NCBI GenBank assembly: GCA_003477405.1
Contig: QUDE01000006.1
Location: forward strand, 96,854 to 160,853
DNA: 64,000 nucleotides
From: Ruminococcaceae bacterium AM07-15
Lineage (GTDB): Bacteria; Bacillota; Clostridia; Oscillospirales; Butyricicoccaceae
Direction of reading: 5' to 3'
Shown: positions 35,869 through 43,398 of the stretch, one piece after another
Layout: every line of letters begins with the position of its first letter
Numbering within the stretch: the first letter of the stretch is position 1
Translations under genes and position numbers: made by a program
Notes under the pieces: generated by a model
Seen by the model: the letters and a program-made list of their open reading frames with translations, nothing else
Told to the model about the DNA's origin: nothing
The model's database searches: none

Positions 35869-36648
35869 ATGCCCACCAAAATCACAGCCATTACCAATCA
35901 AAAAGGCGGTGTGGGAAAAACCACCGTCTGTGCCGCTTTGCTTTCCTGCCTCCACCAGCGGGGGGCCCGGGTTCTGGGCGTGGATTTAGACCCCCAGGGC
36001 AGTTTAGGGTTCAGCCTGGGGCTGGATATTGAGCACTGTGCTACAGTCTATGATATTTTCCGTGGGGCGGCCCAGCCGGAAGAGGTGATCCTACAAACCG
36101 ATACCTGTGACATTCTGCCCTCCAACATCCTGCTGTCCGCTGCCGAGCTGGAATTCAACAAACCCGGGCGGGAATTTCTCCTCAAAGCCGCCCTTTCCAA
36201 GATCCAGGACCAATATGATTATATTGTCATCGATACCCCTCCTGCCTTGAATATCCTGACGGTCAATGCCTATGTGGCCTCGGACAGTCTGATCATTCCC
36301 ATGGCCCCGGAGGTGCTCAGCCTGCTGGGCGTGTCTCAGATCAAGGAGACCATTGAAAGCGTGCGCAATTATTACAACTCCCGGCTCCAGGTGCTGGGCA
36401 TTCTGCTCAACCGCTTCAATGCCCGTCTGAATCTCAGCCGGGAAATGCTGGAGCTGGCCCAGCAGATCGCCGCCCAGCTCCAAACCAAAGTCTTCCAGGC
36501 GAAGATCCGCAGCAGCGTGTCGGCCGCCGAAGCACCGGCCCATGGAGTGAGTATCATGGACTATGCCCCTCGCTCCAAGCCCGCCATGGATTTTGAAGCT
36601 CTGTGCCAGGAGATCCTGGGCGAGTCTTCTTCTGAGGAGGTGCGCTGA
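35869..36648 (+). CDS. ParA/Soj family ATPase
   Basis: A 259-residue deviant Walker ATPase. Motifs: NQKGGVGKTT (signature lysine present), GVDLDPQGSLGFSLG and YIVIDTPPALNIL. ParA-type ATPases position chromosomes, chemoreceptors or flagella. The start at 35869 is preceded by AAAGGG; the upstream in-frame ATG region overlaps the leader. No parB follows; instead it overlaps a ComFB-domain gene by one base (TGATG), so the pair is probably translationally coupled. It could substitute for FlhG, which is absent from the flagellar operon (inference). Confidence 0.85.
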   Translation: MPTKITAITNQKGGVGKTTVCAALLSCLHQRGARVLGVDLDPQGSLGFSLGLDIEHCATVYDIFRGAAQPEEVILQTDTCDILPSNILLSAAELEFNKPGREFLLKAALSKIQDQYDYIVIDTPPALNILTVNAYVASDSLIIPMAPEVLSLLGVSQIKETIESVRNYYNSRLQVLGILLNRFNARLNLSREMLELAQQIAAQLQTKVFQAKIRSSVSAAEAPAHGVSIMDYAPRSKPAMDFEALCQEILGESSSEEVR

Positions 36649-37565
36649 TGGCCCCCAGAAAAGGCAGCCGGAGCAGCAAAACCGACCATGTACTCAACCT
36701 GCTCTCCCATCCGTCCACTCCGGAACCTCAGCAGCCTGCAAAGCAAGCTGCAAATGAAAAAGCGCCGGAGGAAACTCTCCCTACATCAGCTCCCGAGGGA
36801 AACACTGTCCCCCATCACGATGCGCCCCCGCGGGAAGAACGCCGTCTCACCCCACCTGTGCTGGAGGTGGCCCGGGCCAACAATGAAGCCTTGGAAGAAA
36901 CCATTCGGGAGGCTTTGGAAAGCGCCTTGGCACTGGATGAATCCGAAGACGCTTCCACGGAAGAGCCCACTGCTGTGGAAGAGCCTGCCCCTGTAGAAGA
37001 ATCCGCTCCCACAGAAGCACCGGCCCCCGTGGAAGAATCGGCTTCTGCGGAAGAACCCGCTCCCACAGAAGCACCGGCCCTTGTGGAAGAATCGGCTTCT
37101 GCGGAAGAACCGGCCCCCATAGAAGAGCCAGTTCCCATAGAAGAATCCGTTCCCGCGGAAGAGCCAGCTCCCGTGGAGGAGCCTGCCCCTGCAGAGGAAC
37201 CTATCTCAAACAAATTGCCCACCCCGGAAGAAGCCGCTTTGATCAAGCCGGAAGAAATCCTGCCCGATGAATCCCGCTTTGTCAATGTGATGCTTCCGCT
37301 GGTGGAAGAAAAACTGCTGAAATATGTGCGTATGTTCCACTTGTGTGAGTGCCCCCGGTGCCTGGCCGATGTGAAGGCCTTGGCCCTTTCCCACCTCCCT
37401 CCCAAATATGTGGTACTGGAAGGAAGCACATACACACCCATGATGAGTTTCTACCAGGCCAAATTTGACAGCGATGTCACCGCCCAGGTGATTCACGCCT
37501 GCAAACAGGTGATGGAAGCTCCCCGCCATGGAAAAATCCCCGGACTGGAACAGGAAACTCACTGA
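36648..37565 (+). CDS. ComFB-domain protein with long acidic Pro/Glu repeat linker
   Basis: A 305-residue protein in three parts: a basic N-terminus (residues 1-70), a Pro/Glu/Ala repeat region (about 104-185), and a ComFB domain (about 208-290) with FVNVMLPLVEEKLLKYVRMF, CECPRCLADVKALALSHLPPKYVV and Cys233, 235 and 238 as the likely zinc-site cysteines. ComFB domains are linked to late competence in Bacillus, and some members have been reported to bind cyclic dinucleotides (recalled, not tested here). Coupled to a ParA ATPase and placed between flagellar operons, it may be an adaptor linking c-di-GMP to polar positioning; that is inference. Confidence 0.78.
   Translation: MAPRKGSRSSKTDHVLNLLSHPSTPEPQQPAKQAANEKAPEETLPTSAPEGNTVPHHDAPPREERRLTPPVLEVARANNEALEETIREALESALALDESEDASTEEPTAVEEPAPVEESAPTEAPAPVEESASAEEPAPTEAPALVEESASAEEPAPIEEPVPIEESVPAEEPAPVEEPAPAEEPISNKLPTPEEAALIKPEEILPDESRFVNVMLPLVEEKLLKYVRMFHLCECPRCLADVKALALSHLPPKYVVLEGSTYTPMMSFYQAKFDSDVTAQVIHACKQVMEAPRHGKIPGLEQETH
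36957..37202 (+). repeat. degenerate Pro/Glu/Ala repeats in the ComFB protein linker
   Basis: In-frame repetition of short units of the type EEPAPVEESAP and EESASAEEPAPTEAPA. Units vary in length, so this is a degenerate low-complexity linker and not a strict tandem array. Confidence 0.75.
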
Positions 37566-37585
37566 TTGATTGCTTCTTGGAACAA

Positions 37586-37620
37586 AAACAGCGCGGAAGA
37601 GATTTTCTTCCGCGCTGTTT
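37586..37620. terminator. bidirectional terminator closing the large flagellar operon
   Basis: AAACAGCGCGGAAGA (37586-37600) pairs with TCTTCCGCGCTGTTT (37606-37620), perfect 15-bp stem with A/T tails on both sides, between converging comFB and EAL/HDOD genes. Confidence 0.93.
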
Positions 37621-37637
37621 GTTTATGTAAAAAAAAC

Positions 37638-38933
37638 TTATTTCTTTTCTTCCTGTTTGCCCTCTTCGCCTTCCTTGGCGATCTGGGGCGCCGGTTTTGT
37701 GATCTCACTCCACACCCGGTTGACCTCTTCCATGCAATTGAAATACAGGCTGGTCAGCAGATTGGTGGGAATGCCCAGTTCTTCGGCCAGTTTGTCGATC
37801 TTGCCCCAGTCGGCCTGCTCGTAGCTGAGAGCCAGCTGATAGAGCATACCGCACCGGCCTTCTCCTTTCAGCAGAGCGTCCTTCACCTCCTGCCGCAGGG
37901 GGATCTGGTTCAGAATATCCTCCATGGGCGCATCGATGAGGTAATTGAGGGTGGAGAACATACCCATCATATAGGCATCGGGCTTGGAAATGGGCATATT
38001 CTTGGCGTAATTCATCAGATTGCTGCAGAAATTGGCCCGCATGAAGGACATACGCAGAAATTCCTCTGCCCCTTCTTCGATCTGATTTTCCGCATTGCTG
38101 GCGCTGAGCAGGTAAGCCCACTGGCGCAGCTCGCTGAGACCCATAATGACGATGGCCTGCTGCACGGTGGTTACCTCATGCCGCAGAGCGAAATAGCAGG
38201 AATTGACCATTTTCAAAAGGCCATAGGTCAATGTGGCATCCACCGAGATGATCTTCTCGATCTCTGTGATATCCGGCTCTTCGGCGCTGATGGCCATGAT
38301 CAGGCGGAAGAAGTTACTTTGCAGATATCCGCTGCTGTGGGCCTGGGTGGTGAGCTTGGCCGCCACATAGGTACCCTCCATGGCATCCACACCCAGCTTG
38401 ATCGCTTTCTGATACAGCTCCTCGTTGTCAATGCCCATAGCAATGCACTGTTTATCCATGCTGTGGGCAATGTCCACAATGTTTTTCAAAGTCATCATGG
38501 ACATACTGCCCAGGCTGAGCTTGATGTAGTCGATGCTGTCCAGCAGGGCCAGATACCGGGGGGCAAACTGGAATTCGTTCACCGCCACCTTATAGCCCTC
38601 TTTTACATACTGCTGCACAATGTGCATGGCCAGAGGATGGATGATGACGCTGTCGTCGATCTGGATCACCAGCTCGTCTTTATGAAACAGACGCGGCGTC
38701 TTTTTCATCAGCAGCGTGGTGGTGAAGGTCATAAAGTTCAGCGTACCCCGCAGCACCTTTTCGGTGTTTTGGGTGAGAAAGTTATAAATGGTATCGGCGG
38801 CGGCAAAATCATTGGTGGCCGGGCCTTTATCCCCGCCGAAAGCCTGATTTTCCCCATGGTACTGAATCTCATAACCAATGATTTTGTTGTCCTTATCCTT
38901 GATAGGCTGCCGCACAATATATTTGCTGCTCAT
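37638..38933 (-). CDS. EAL-like/HDOD domain signalling protein (degenerate EAL)
   Basis: A 431-residue protein of the YuxH type. The N-terminal half follows the EAL fold (YIVRQPIKDKDNKIIGYEIQY) but lacks the EAL glutamate triad and DDFG, so it is probably catalytically dead. The C-terminal half is an HDOD domain (VDATLTYGLLKMVNSCYFALRHEVTTVQQAIVIMGLSELRQWAYLL). Such proteins act as c-di-GMP-related regulators of motility. Its start overlaps the cheV stop by four bases, making it the last gene of the flagellar operon. Confidence 0.87.
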   Translation of the reverse strand: MSSKYIVRQPIKDKDNKIIGYEIQYHGENQAFGGDKGPATNDFAAADTIYNFLTQNTEKVLRGTLNFMTFTTTLLMKKTPRLFHKDELVIQIDDSVIIHPLAMHIVQQYVKEGYKVAVNEFQFAPRYLALLDSIDYIKLSLGSMSMMTLKNIVDIAHSMDKQCIAMGIDNEELYQKAIKLGVDAMEGTYVAAKLTTQAHSSGYLQSNFFRLIMAISAEEPDITEIEKIISVDATLTYGLLKMVNSCYFALRHEVTTVQQAIVIMGLSELRQWAYLLSASNAENQIEEGAEEFLRMSFMRANFCSNLMNYAKNMPISKPDAYMMGMFSTLNYLIDAPMEDILNQIPLRQEVKDALLKGEGRCGMLYQLALSYEQADWGKIDKLAEELGIPTNLLTSLYFNCMEEVNRVWSEITKPAPQIAKEGEEGKQEEKK

Positions 38934-39868
38934 GCTCTATTCCCCTTTCCTGCATCCTCCCGGCCCAGCAGGTGGTCGATCACACCGATCAGATGGCCGA
39001 TCTCCGGTTTGCTCAGCTGCTCATCTGCCCCCAGCTGCTTGCCCTTGATATACATTTCCTGGGTAATCAGCGAGGAAAAGATCACCAGGGGGATCTTCTT
39101 GAGCACATCGTCTGTTTTGATCAGCTTGGTAAGCCGGTGGCCATCCATCTGGGGCATTTCCAGATCGGTGATGATCAAAGCCACCTGCTGATTCAAATCG
39201 GGAGAGTTTTTGCACTCCTGCAGCGCATCCCACAGCTCCGCCCCATTGGGGAAGGAGTGCAGATTCACATAACCGGCCTTCTGCAAAGATTCCTGGATCA
39301 TGCGGGACAAGAGGATGGAATCCTCCGCGATCCAAATGGGGCACTCGCTCCGTTCCCGGTGGCCCAGGGCTTCTACTTCGCTGATCTGGATGGTGGTCTG
39401 AGGGGCGATCTCCGCCACGATCTTCTCAAAGTCCAGAATGGTCACCAATTCTCCATCGCATTGGGCAATGCCGGTGGCCACTCCATCGGGTCCGCCGGAA
39501 ACGGTGTTGTCCGGCTTCTGGATGTCCTCCCAGGAGATCCGGCTGATGCCCACCACGGTATGTACCCGGAAAGCGATGAACATCTTGTTGAAATTGGTGA
39601 TGATAAACAGTTCCTTATCCCGGCTCTCCACATCCCGGCGGGCCAGGTACTTGGGCAGGTTGACCACTGTGATAACGGTATCCCGGGGCTTGAAGATCCC
39701 TTCCACCGCCGGATGAGAATGGGGCATGGGATGCACCTTTTCCGCCATCATGATCTCCCGGACTTTGGCCACATTGATCCCATACAGATTCCCGTCAATG
39801 GTAAACTCCATGATCTCGATCTCATTGGTTCCCGATTCCAACAAGATTCCGTTTTTTTCCTTTTCCAT
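38930..39868 (-). CDS. cheV: chemotaxis coupling protein CheV
   Basis: A 312-residue fusion of a CheW domain (EIMEFTIDGNLYGINVAKVREIM to GELVTILDFEKIV) and a receiver domain (PIWIAEDSILLSRMI, phosphoacceptor Asp in LIITDLEMPQMDG, Lys in LSKPE). It couples receptors to CheA and aids adaptation. cheA and cheW are not in this window. The start at 39868 follows GGGGGAT; the frame opens 27 bases earlier. Confidence 0.93.
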   Translation of the reverse strand: MEKEKNGILLESGTNEIEIMEFTIDGNLYGINVAKVREIMMAEKVHPMPHSHPAVEGIFKPRDTVITVVNLPKYLARRDVESRDKELFIITNFNKMFIAFRVHTVVGISRISWEDIQKPDNTVSGGPDGVATGIAQCDGELVTILDFEKIVAEIAPQTTIQISEVEALGHRERSECPIWIAEDSILLSRMIQESLQKAGYVNLHSFPNGAELWDALQECKNSPDLNQQVALIITDLEMPQMDGHRLTKLIKTDDVLKKIPLVIFSSLITQEMYIKGKQLGADEQLSKPEIGHLIGVIDHLLGREDAGKGNRA

Positions 39869-39907
39869 GGCATCGATCCCCCGCTTCCATATCAATACAA
39901 TTTTAAG

Positions 39908-40387
39908 TTACAAAATTCGTTCCGGGCTGCCATAGCTGCGCACCAGGCCCATGCCGGTGGCGGCGTCGAAACTCAGGGTGCGGGCCGCCTTGCCGCCCAC
40001 ATCCTCCTTGGCCAGGCGGATCATCTCCCGCCGCAGCACCATATGAACGCTCTCAATGTTTCGCTGCCCGATATTGCCCAGTGCACCTCCGGAGGTTTCA
40101 AACATCTTTGCCCCTCCGGCAATTTTGGCCACGATCCGGTTTCGTCTGGCCCCCAGCTGTTCCATCCGCCGCACAGTCTCCCGGATGCCGGTATCGGCAT
40201 ATTTCATGGGGGAACTGCGGCCGGTCTCCATGTTGATGGGCAGCATGATATGAACCAGCGCCGCCAATTTGATCGCAGGGTCATACAGGCAGATGCCGAT
40301 GCAGGAACCCAACGCATAGGTAATCAATTCTCCGCTGTGTTGAGCCATCTTCATATCGGCGATGCCAACTACCAGCTTATCCTTCAT
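39908..40387 (-). CDS. cheD: chemoreceptor glutamine deamidase CheD
   Basis: A 159-residue protein with the CheD active-site pattern: ITYALGSCIGICLYDP (nucleophile Cys) and LAALVHIMLPINM (catalytic His), then KIAGGAKMF. It deamidates receptor glutamines and in Firmicutes interacts with CheC to tune adaptation. Its first 11 bases overlap cheC, indicating translational coupling. Confidence 0.95.
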   Translation of the reverse strand: MKDKLVVGIADMKMAQHSGELITYALGSCIGICLYDPAIKLAALVHIMLPINMETGRSSPMKYADTGIRETVRRMEQLGARRNRIVAKIAGGAKMFETSGGALGNIGQRNIESVHMVLRREMIRLAKEDVGGKAARTLSFDAATGMGLVRSYGSPERIL

Positions 40388-41000
40388 CCAATACCCCCAG
40401 CTTTTTCAGCAGGAAATTCAAAGATCGCACATCCGGAGACAGAAGAATGCGGCAGGGCACCTTCCGCCCGTTGCAGATGAAGTTGGCGCCGATGGTCATA
40501 ATGTAATCGGACTGACCGCCGAATTCCGCCATGGGCACCGCGATGATCGCCCCCTGCATATCCACAGCAAAGGCGGGAACGGTGAGGCGGATCTTCATAT
40601 CGGTCAAACCGGCCATGGCATTGGCAAAGGCGGAAATCATGATATTTCCCACTTCCAGAAGGGCCGATATTCCCAGCTCATCCAACTGCTGGTAATCTTC
40701 CACTCCATTTCCCATCATATGCTGCAGAACCAAGTTGATAAACTCCATGTGCTGAATGGACAAGATAATGCCGTTGATTTCCCCTTCCAGGCGGGCCAGC
40801 ACCCCCGCCGTCACGGTTTCCGGACCGCCGATCCAGTCGATGGCCTCGTTATAGCCCATGATCTTCACTTCGGGCATTTCAATCGTCACTTTGCAGCCCA
40901 ACATGCTGGACAGGGCATTGGCCGCATTGCCGGTGCCGATGCTGCCGATTTCCCGCAGCGTATCCAGCTCAAGGCCGTTGAGTTCATTAAAACCTTTCAC
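40377..41000 (-). CDS. cheC: CheY-P phosphatase CheC
   Basis: A 207-residue CheC protein with both phosphatase helices: LREIGSIGTGNAANALSSMLG and LLEVGNIMISAFANAMAGLT, each containing the E-x-x-N signature. It dephosphorylates CheY-P and forms a complex with CheD. It lies 19 bases after the rod-protein gene. Confidence 0.94.
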   Translation of the reverse strand: MKGFNELNGLELDTLREIGSIGTGNAANALSSMLGCKVTIEMPEVKIMGYNEAIDWIGGPETVTAGVLARLEGEINGIILSIQHMEFINLVLQHMMGNGVEDYQQLDELGISALLEVGNIMISAFANAMAGLTDMKIRLTVPAFAVDMQGAIIAVPMAEFGGQSDYIMTIGANFICNGRKVPCRILLSPDVRSLNFLLKKLGVLDEG

Positions 41001-41018
41001 AGTGTGCCTCCCTGTCTG

Positions 41019-41747
41019 TTAGTTGGCCAGATTGTTGATGGTGGTCTCCACCTCATCGGCGGTGGTGACCATCCGCAGAGCATAGCTGTAAGCCCGCTGG
41101 GCTTCAATCACCTTTCCCAGCTCTCCGGCCAAATCGGTATTGGAAGTTTCCAGCCAGCCCCGACGCACTTCCGAGGCGGACAGATACACCTGGCCGCTTT
41201 CCTCGCTGGTGAGGAATCTTCCGCTTCCGGCATGAAGAAGCCCGTCCTGGTACTGGATCTCAAAGACGCCCACCGGCTGCTCTGCCGAGGGATCGGTAAC
41301 CTGGATGGGATAGCCTTCCACATTCAGCACCTGCCGGCCCTCTCCATCGGTGAGATAAAAGACCTGCTGGAGCACGCCGTTTGCATCAGGCTCCTGGAAA
41401 GAGCCCAGGGCAAAGGAGCCATCCCGAGTATAGGACACTTCGCCGGTGGCCGGATCATACAGTCCAAAGAATCCACGGCCCACAATGGCATAATCCTGGC
41501 TTTTCCCGGTCTCTTCCAGAGTCCCTTCTCGGTAATCATTCACCGCCGACAGCACCGCGGCCCCGCTGCCCTTGGGCAGCTGCGCCCCGTCCACGCCGTT
41601 GACCATGCCGTACATCAATGTGCCGAAAGCCGGCTGCTCATTTTTATATCCATAGGTGTTCACATTGGCAATGTTGTTGCCCTGGATCTCCATTTTTTTC
41701 ATCTGCTGCTGCGCCCCGATGGCGCCGCTGTAAAATGCCTGAATCAT
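41019..41747 (-). CDS. flagellar rod/hook-basal body protein (FlgG/FlhP class)
   Basis: A 242-residue rod-type protein. The N-terminal motif MIQAFYSGAIGAQQQMKKMEIQGNNIANVNTYGYK and the C-terminal helix LGKVIEAQRAYSYALRMVTTADEVETTINNL are hallmarks of the axial rod/hook family. Paired with the similar upstream gene, it matches the flhO-flhP pair of Bacillus. Which of the two is the distal rod FlgG cannot be settled by eye. Confidence 0.88.
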   Translation of the reverse strand: MIQAFYSGAIGAQQQMKKMEIQGNNIANVNTYGYKNEQPAFGTLMYGMVNGVDGAQLPKGSGAAVLSAVNDYREGTLEETGKSQDYAIVGRGFFGLYDPATGEVSYTRDGSFALGSFQEPDANGVLQQVFYLTDGEGRQVLNVEGYPIQVTDPSAEQPVGVFEIQYQDGLLHAGSGRFLTSEESGQVYLSASEVRRGWLETSNTDLAGELGKVIEAQRAYSYALRMVTTADEVETTINNLAN

Positions 41748-41767
41748 CGCCCGCTCTTCCCCTTTCC

Positions 41768-42523
41768 TTACATTCTGCCTACTTCTGTGGTGGCCTTGGT
41801 GAGGATCTCATCATAGATCCCCAGCACCTGGGCCGCACTTTGCAGGGCCCGCTGGGCGGTCATCATACGGCTCATCTCCTGGATCATATCCACATTGGAA
41901 TTTTCCACATAGCCCCAAAGCACCGGTTCATTGGCCAAGGTGGGCTGCTGGCCTCCTGTGCCGAACAAACCGCTTTCATTCTTCACCAGCTGAGCGGTGT
42001 CCGGGAAGGTAAAGACCCCCAACCGGCCCACAGCACCGCTGCCATCGGCATAAGAGATCTGACCATAATTGTCTGCCCGGATGTTGTCGCTCATCACCTG
42101 GATGGGTGCGCCGTCCGTCCCCAGCACTCTTCCGTGCTCCGGCAGGCACAAGTAGCCTTCCTCATCCAGCACAAACCGTCCGTTGCGGGTGTATTCCACA
42201 CCGTTTGCCGTTTGGATGGCGAAAAACCCATTGCCTTGGATGGCGAAATCAAATGTCTGACCGGTCTCTTCCAGTGTGCCCTGCTGGTAATCCACATACA
42301 GCTCACTGGGGGCCAGAATATAGCTTTCCTGCCCCAGAGGTGTGGAATCCTGTTTGTCCTTGTTGCCGATGCGGCTGATGAGCACCTCGTCAAAGGTGGT
42401 GTCGGTGTAGATCTCCTGCTTGTAACCGGGGGTGGTGATGTTTACCATGTTGTTGCCCACCGTATCCAGCCGGCGACTCTGGGAAAGTATCCCGGAGGTC
42501 AGATTGTAAAATCCCTTGGTCAT
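41768..42523 (-). CDS. flagellar rod/hook-basal body protein (FlgF/FlhO class)
   Basis: A 251-residue paralogue of the next gene, with KGFYNLTSGILSQSRRLDTVGNNMVNITTPGYK at the N-terminus, GFFAIQTANGVEYTRNGRF in the middle and SNVDMIQEMSRMMTAQRALQSAAQVL at the C-terminus. It follows fliA by 28 bases. flgB and flgC, encoding the proximal rod, are not in the window and would be expected upstream of fliF, beyond the mobile element. Confidence 0.88.
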   Translation of the reverse strand: MTKGFYNLTSGILSQSRRLDTVGNNMVNITTPGYKQEIYTDTTFDEVLISRIGNKDKQDSTPLGQESYILAPSELYVDYQQGTLEETGQTFDFAIQGNGFFAIQTANGVEYTRNGRFVLDEEGYLCLPEHGRVLGTDGAPIQVMSDNIRADNYGQISYADGSGAVGRLGVFTFPDTAQLVKNESGLFGTGGQQPTLANEPVLWGYVENSNVDMIQEMSRMMTAQRALQSAAQVLGIYDEILTKATTEVGRM

Positions 42524-42551
42524 TGTTTCCGATCCTTTCCTGTGCTGATCT

Positions 42552-43370
42552 TTACTGCTCCAACTGTTCTTTCAGCGATACGCGCAGCCGCTGGATGGCG
42601 TGGCTGTGGATCTGAGAAACCCGGGGCGGGCTGACGCCCAACACCTGAGCGATTTCTTTCATCGTCAATTCTTTTTCATAATAGAGGGAGAGCACCATCT
42701 GCTCATTGGGCCGGAGCTGCTGAATCCCCTGAACCAGGGCGGCCCGCAGCTCCTTTTCCTCCCACATCTCCTCCGGCGGGTCTTCGTAATTGCTCCTCTC
42801 CAGCATCCTTCCCGACACATTGCCGTAAGCGTCCAGCAGCATCTCAAAGGACACCAGATTGGCTCCCGCCGTATCCGATAGATCTTTTTCGTATTCCTCC
42901 AGGGAAAGCCCCAGATGTTCGGCCACTTCCCGGTCTGTGGGCTCCCGTCCCAGGGTCATGGACAGTTCTTCTTCCGCCCGGCCCATCCGGCTGGATTTCT
43001 GACGCAGCTGCCGGGGCATCCAGTCCTGCTTGCGCCCCAGGTCGATGACGATTCCTCGCAGCCGCTTGGCCACATAAGTCTCCAGCTTGACGCCCTTTTC
43101 CGGATCAAAGCGATCCATGGCATTGAGCAATGTCAGCAGCCCTTCGTGGATCACATCTTCCAGCTGATTCATTCCTCCATACGCACCGCAGGTGCGCATG
43201 GCAATGCGGCGGAGTGGCTCCTGAAAGCGCATGGCCAGGGCCCATTTGATGTCATTGTCCCCGGTCTGCTTGTAAAGAGCCATCAGCTCTTCGTTGTTCA
43301 TCTGATCCAGTTCCTGCTTTGTCTTCCCGGCCGATGCCGGGCTGAGCCCTTCTTCGTTTTTCTGATGCAT
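42552..43370 (-). CDS. fliA: flagellar sigma factor SigD (FliA/WhiG family)
   Basis: A 272-residue sigma-28 factor: region 2 (EDVIHEGLLTLLNAMDRFDPEKGVKLETYVAKRLRGIVIDLGRK), region 3, and region 4 (LTMKEIAQVLGVSPPRVSQIHSHAIQRLR). It directs RNA polymerase to late flagellar promoters, probably including 35766-35792. An in-frame GTG at 43379 is too near the GAGAGGA site, so ATG 43370 is preferred. Unlike Bacillus, no flhF-flhG lies between flhA and this gene. The anti-sigma factor FlgM is not seen here. Confidence 0.95.
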   Translation of the reverse strand: MHQKNEEGLSPASAGKTKQELDQMNNEELMALYKQTGDNDIKWALAMRFQEPLRRIAMRTCGAYGGMNQLEDVIHEGLLTLLNAMDRFDPEKGVKLETYVAKRLRGIVIDLGRKQDWMPRQLRQKSSRMGRAEEELSMTLGREPTDREVAEHLGLSLEEYEKDLSDTAGANLVSFEMLLDAYGNVSGRMLERSNYEDPPEEMWEEKELRAALVQGIQQLRPNEQMVLSLYYEKELTMKEIAQVLGVSPPRVSQIHSHAIQRLRVSLKEQLEQ

Positions 43371-43398
43371 GCCCGTCACCGTCCTCTCTCATCGTTTC

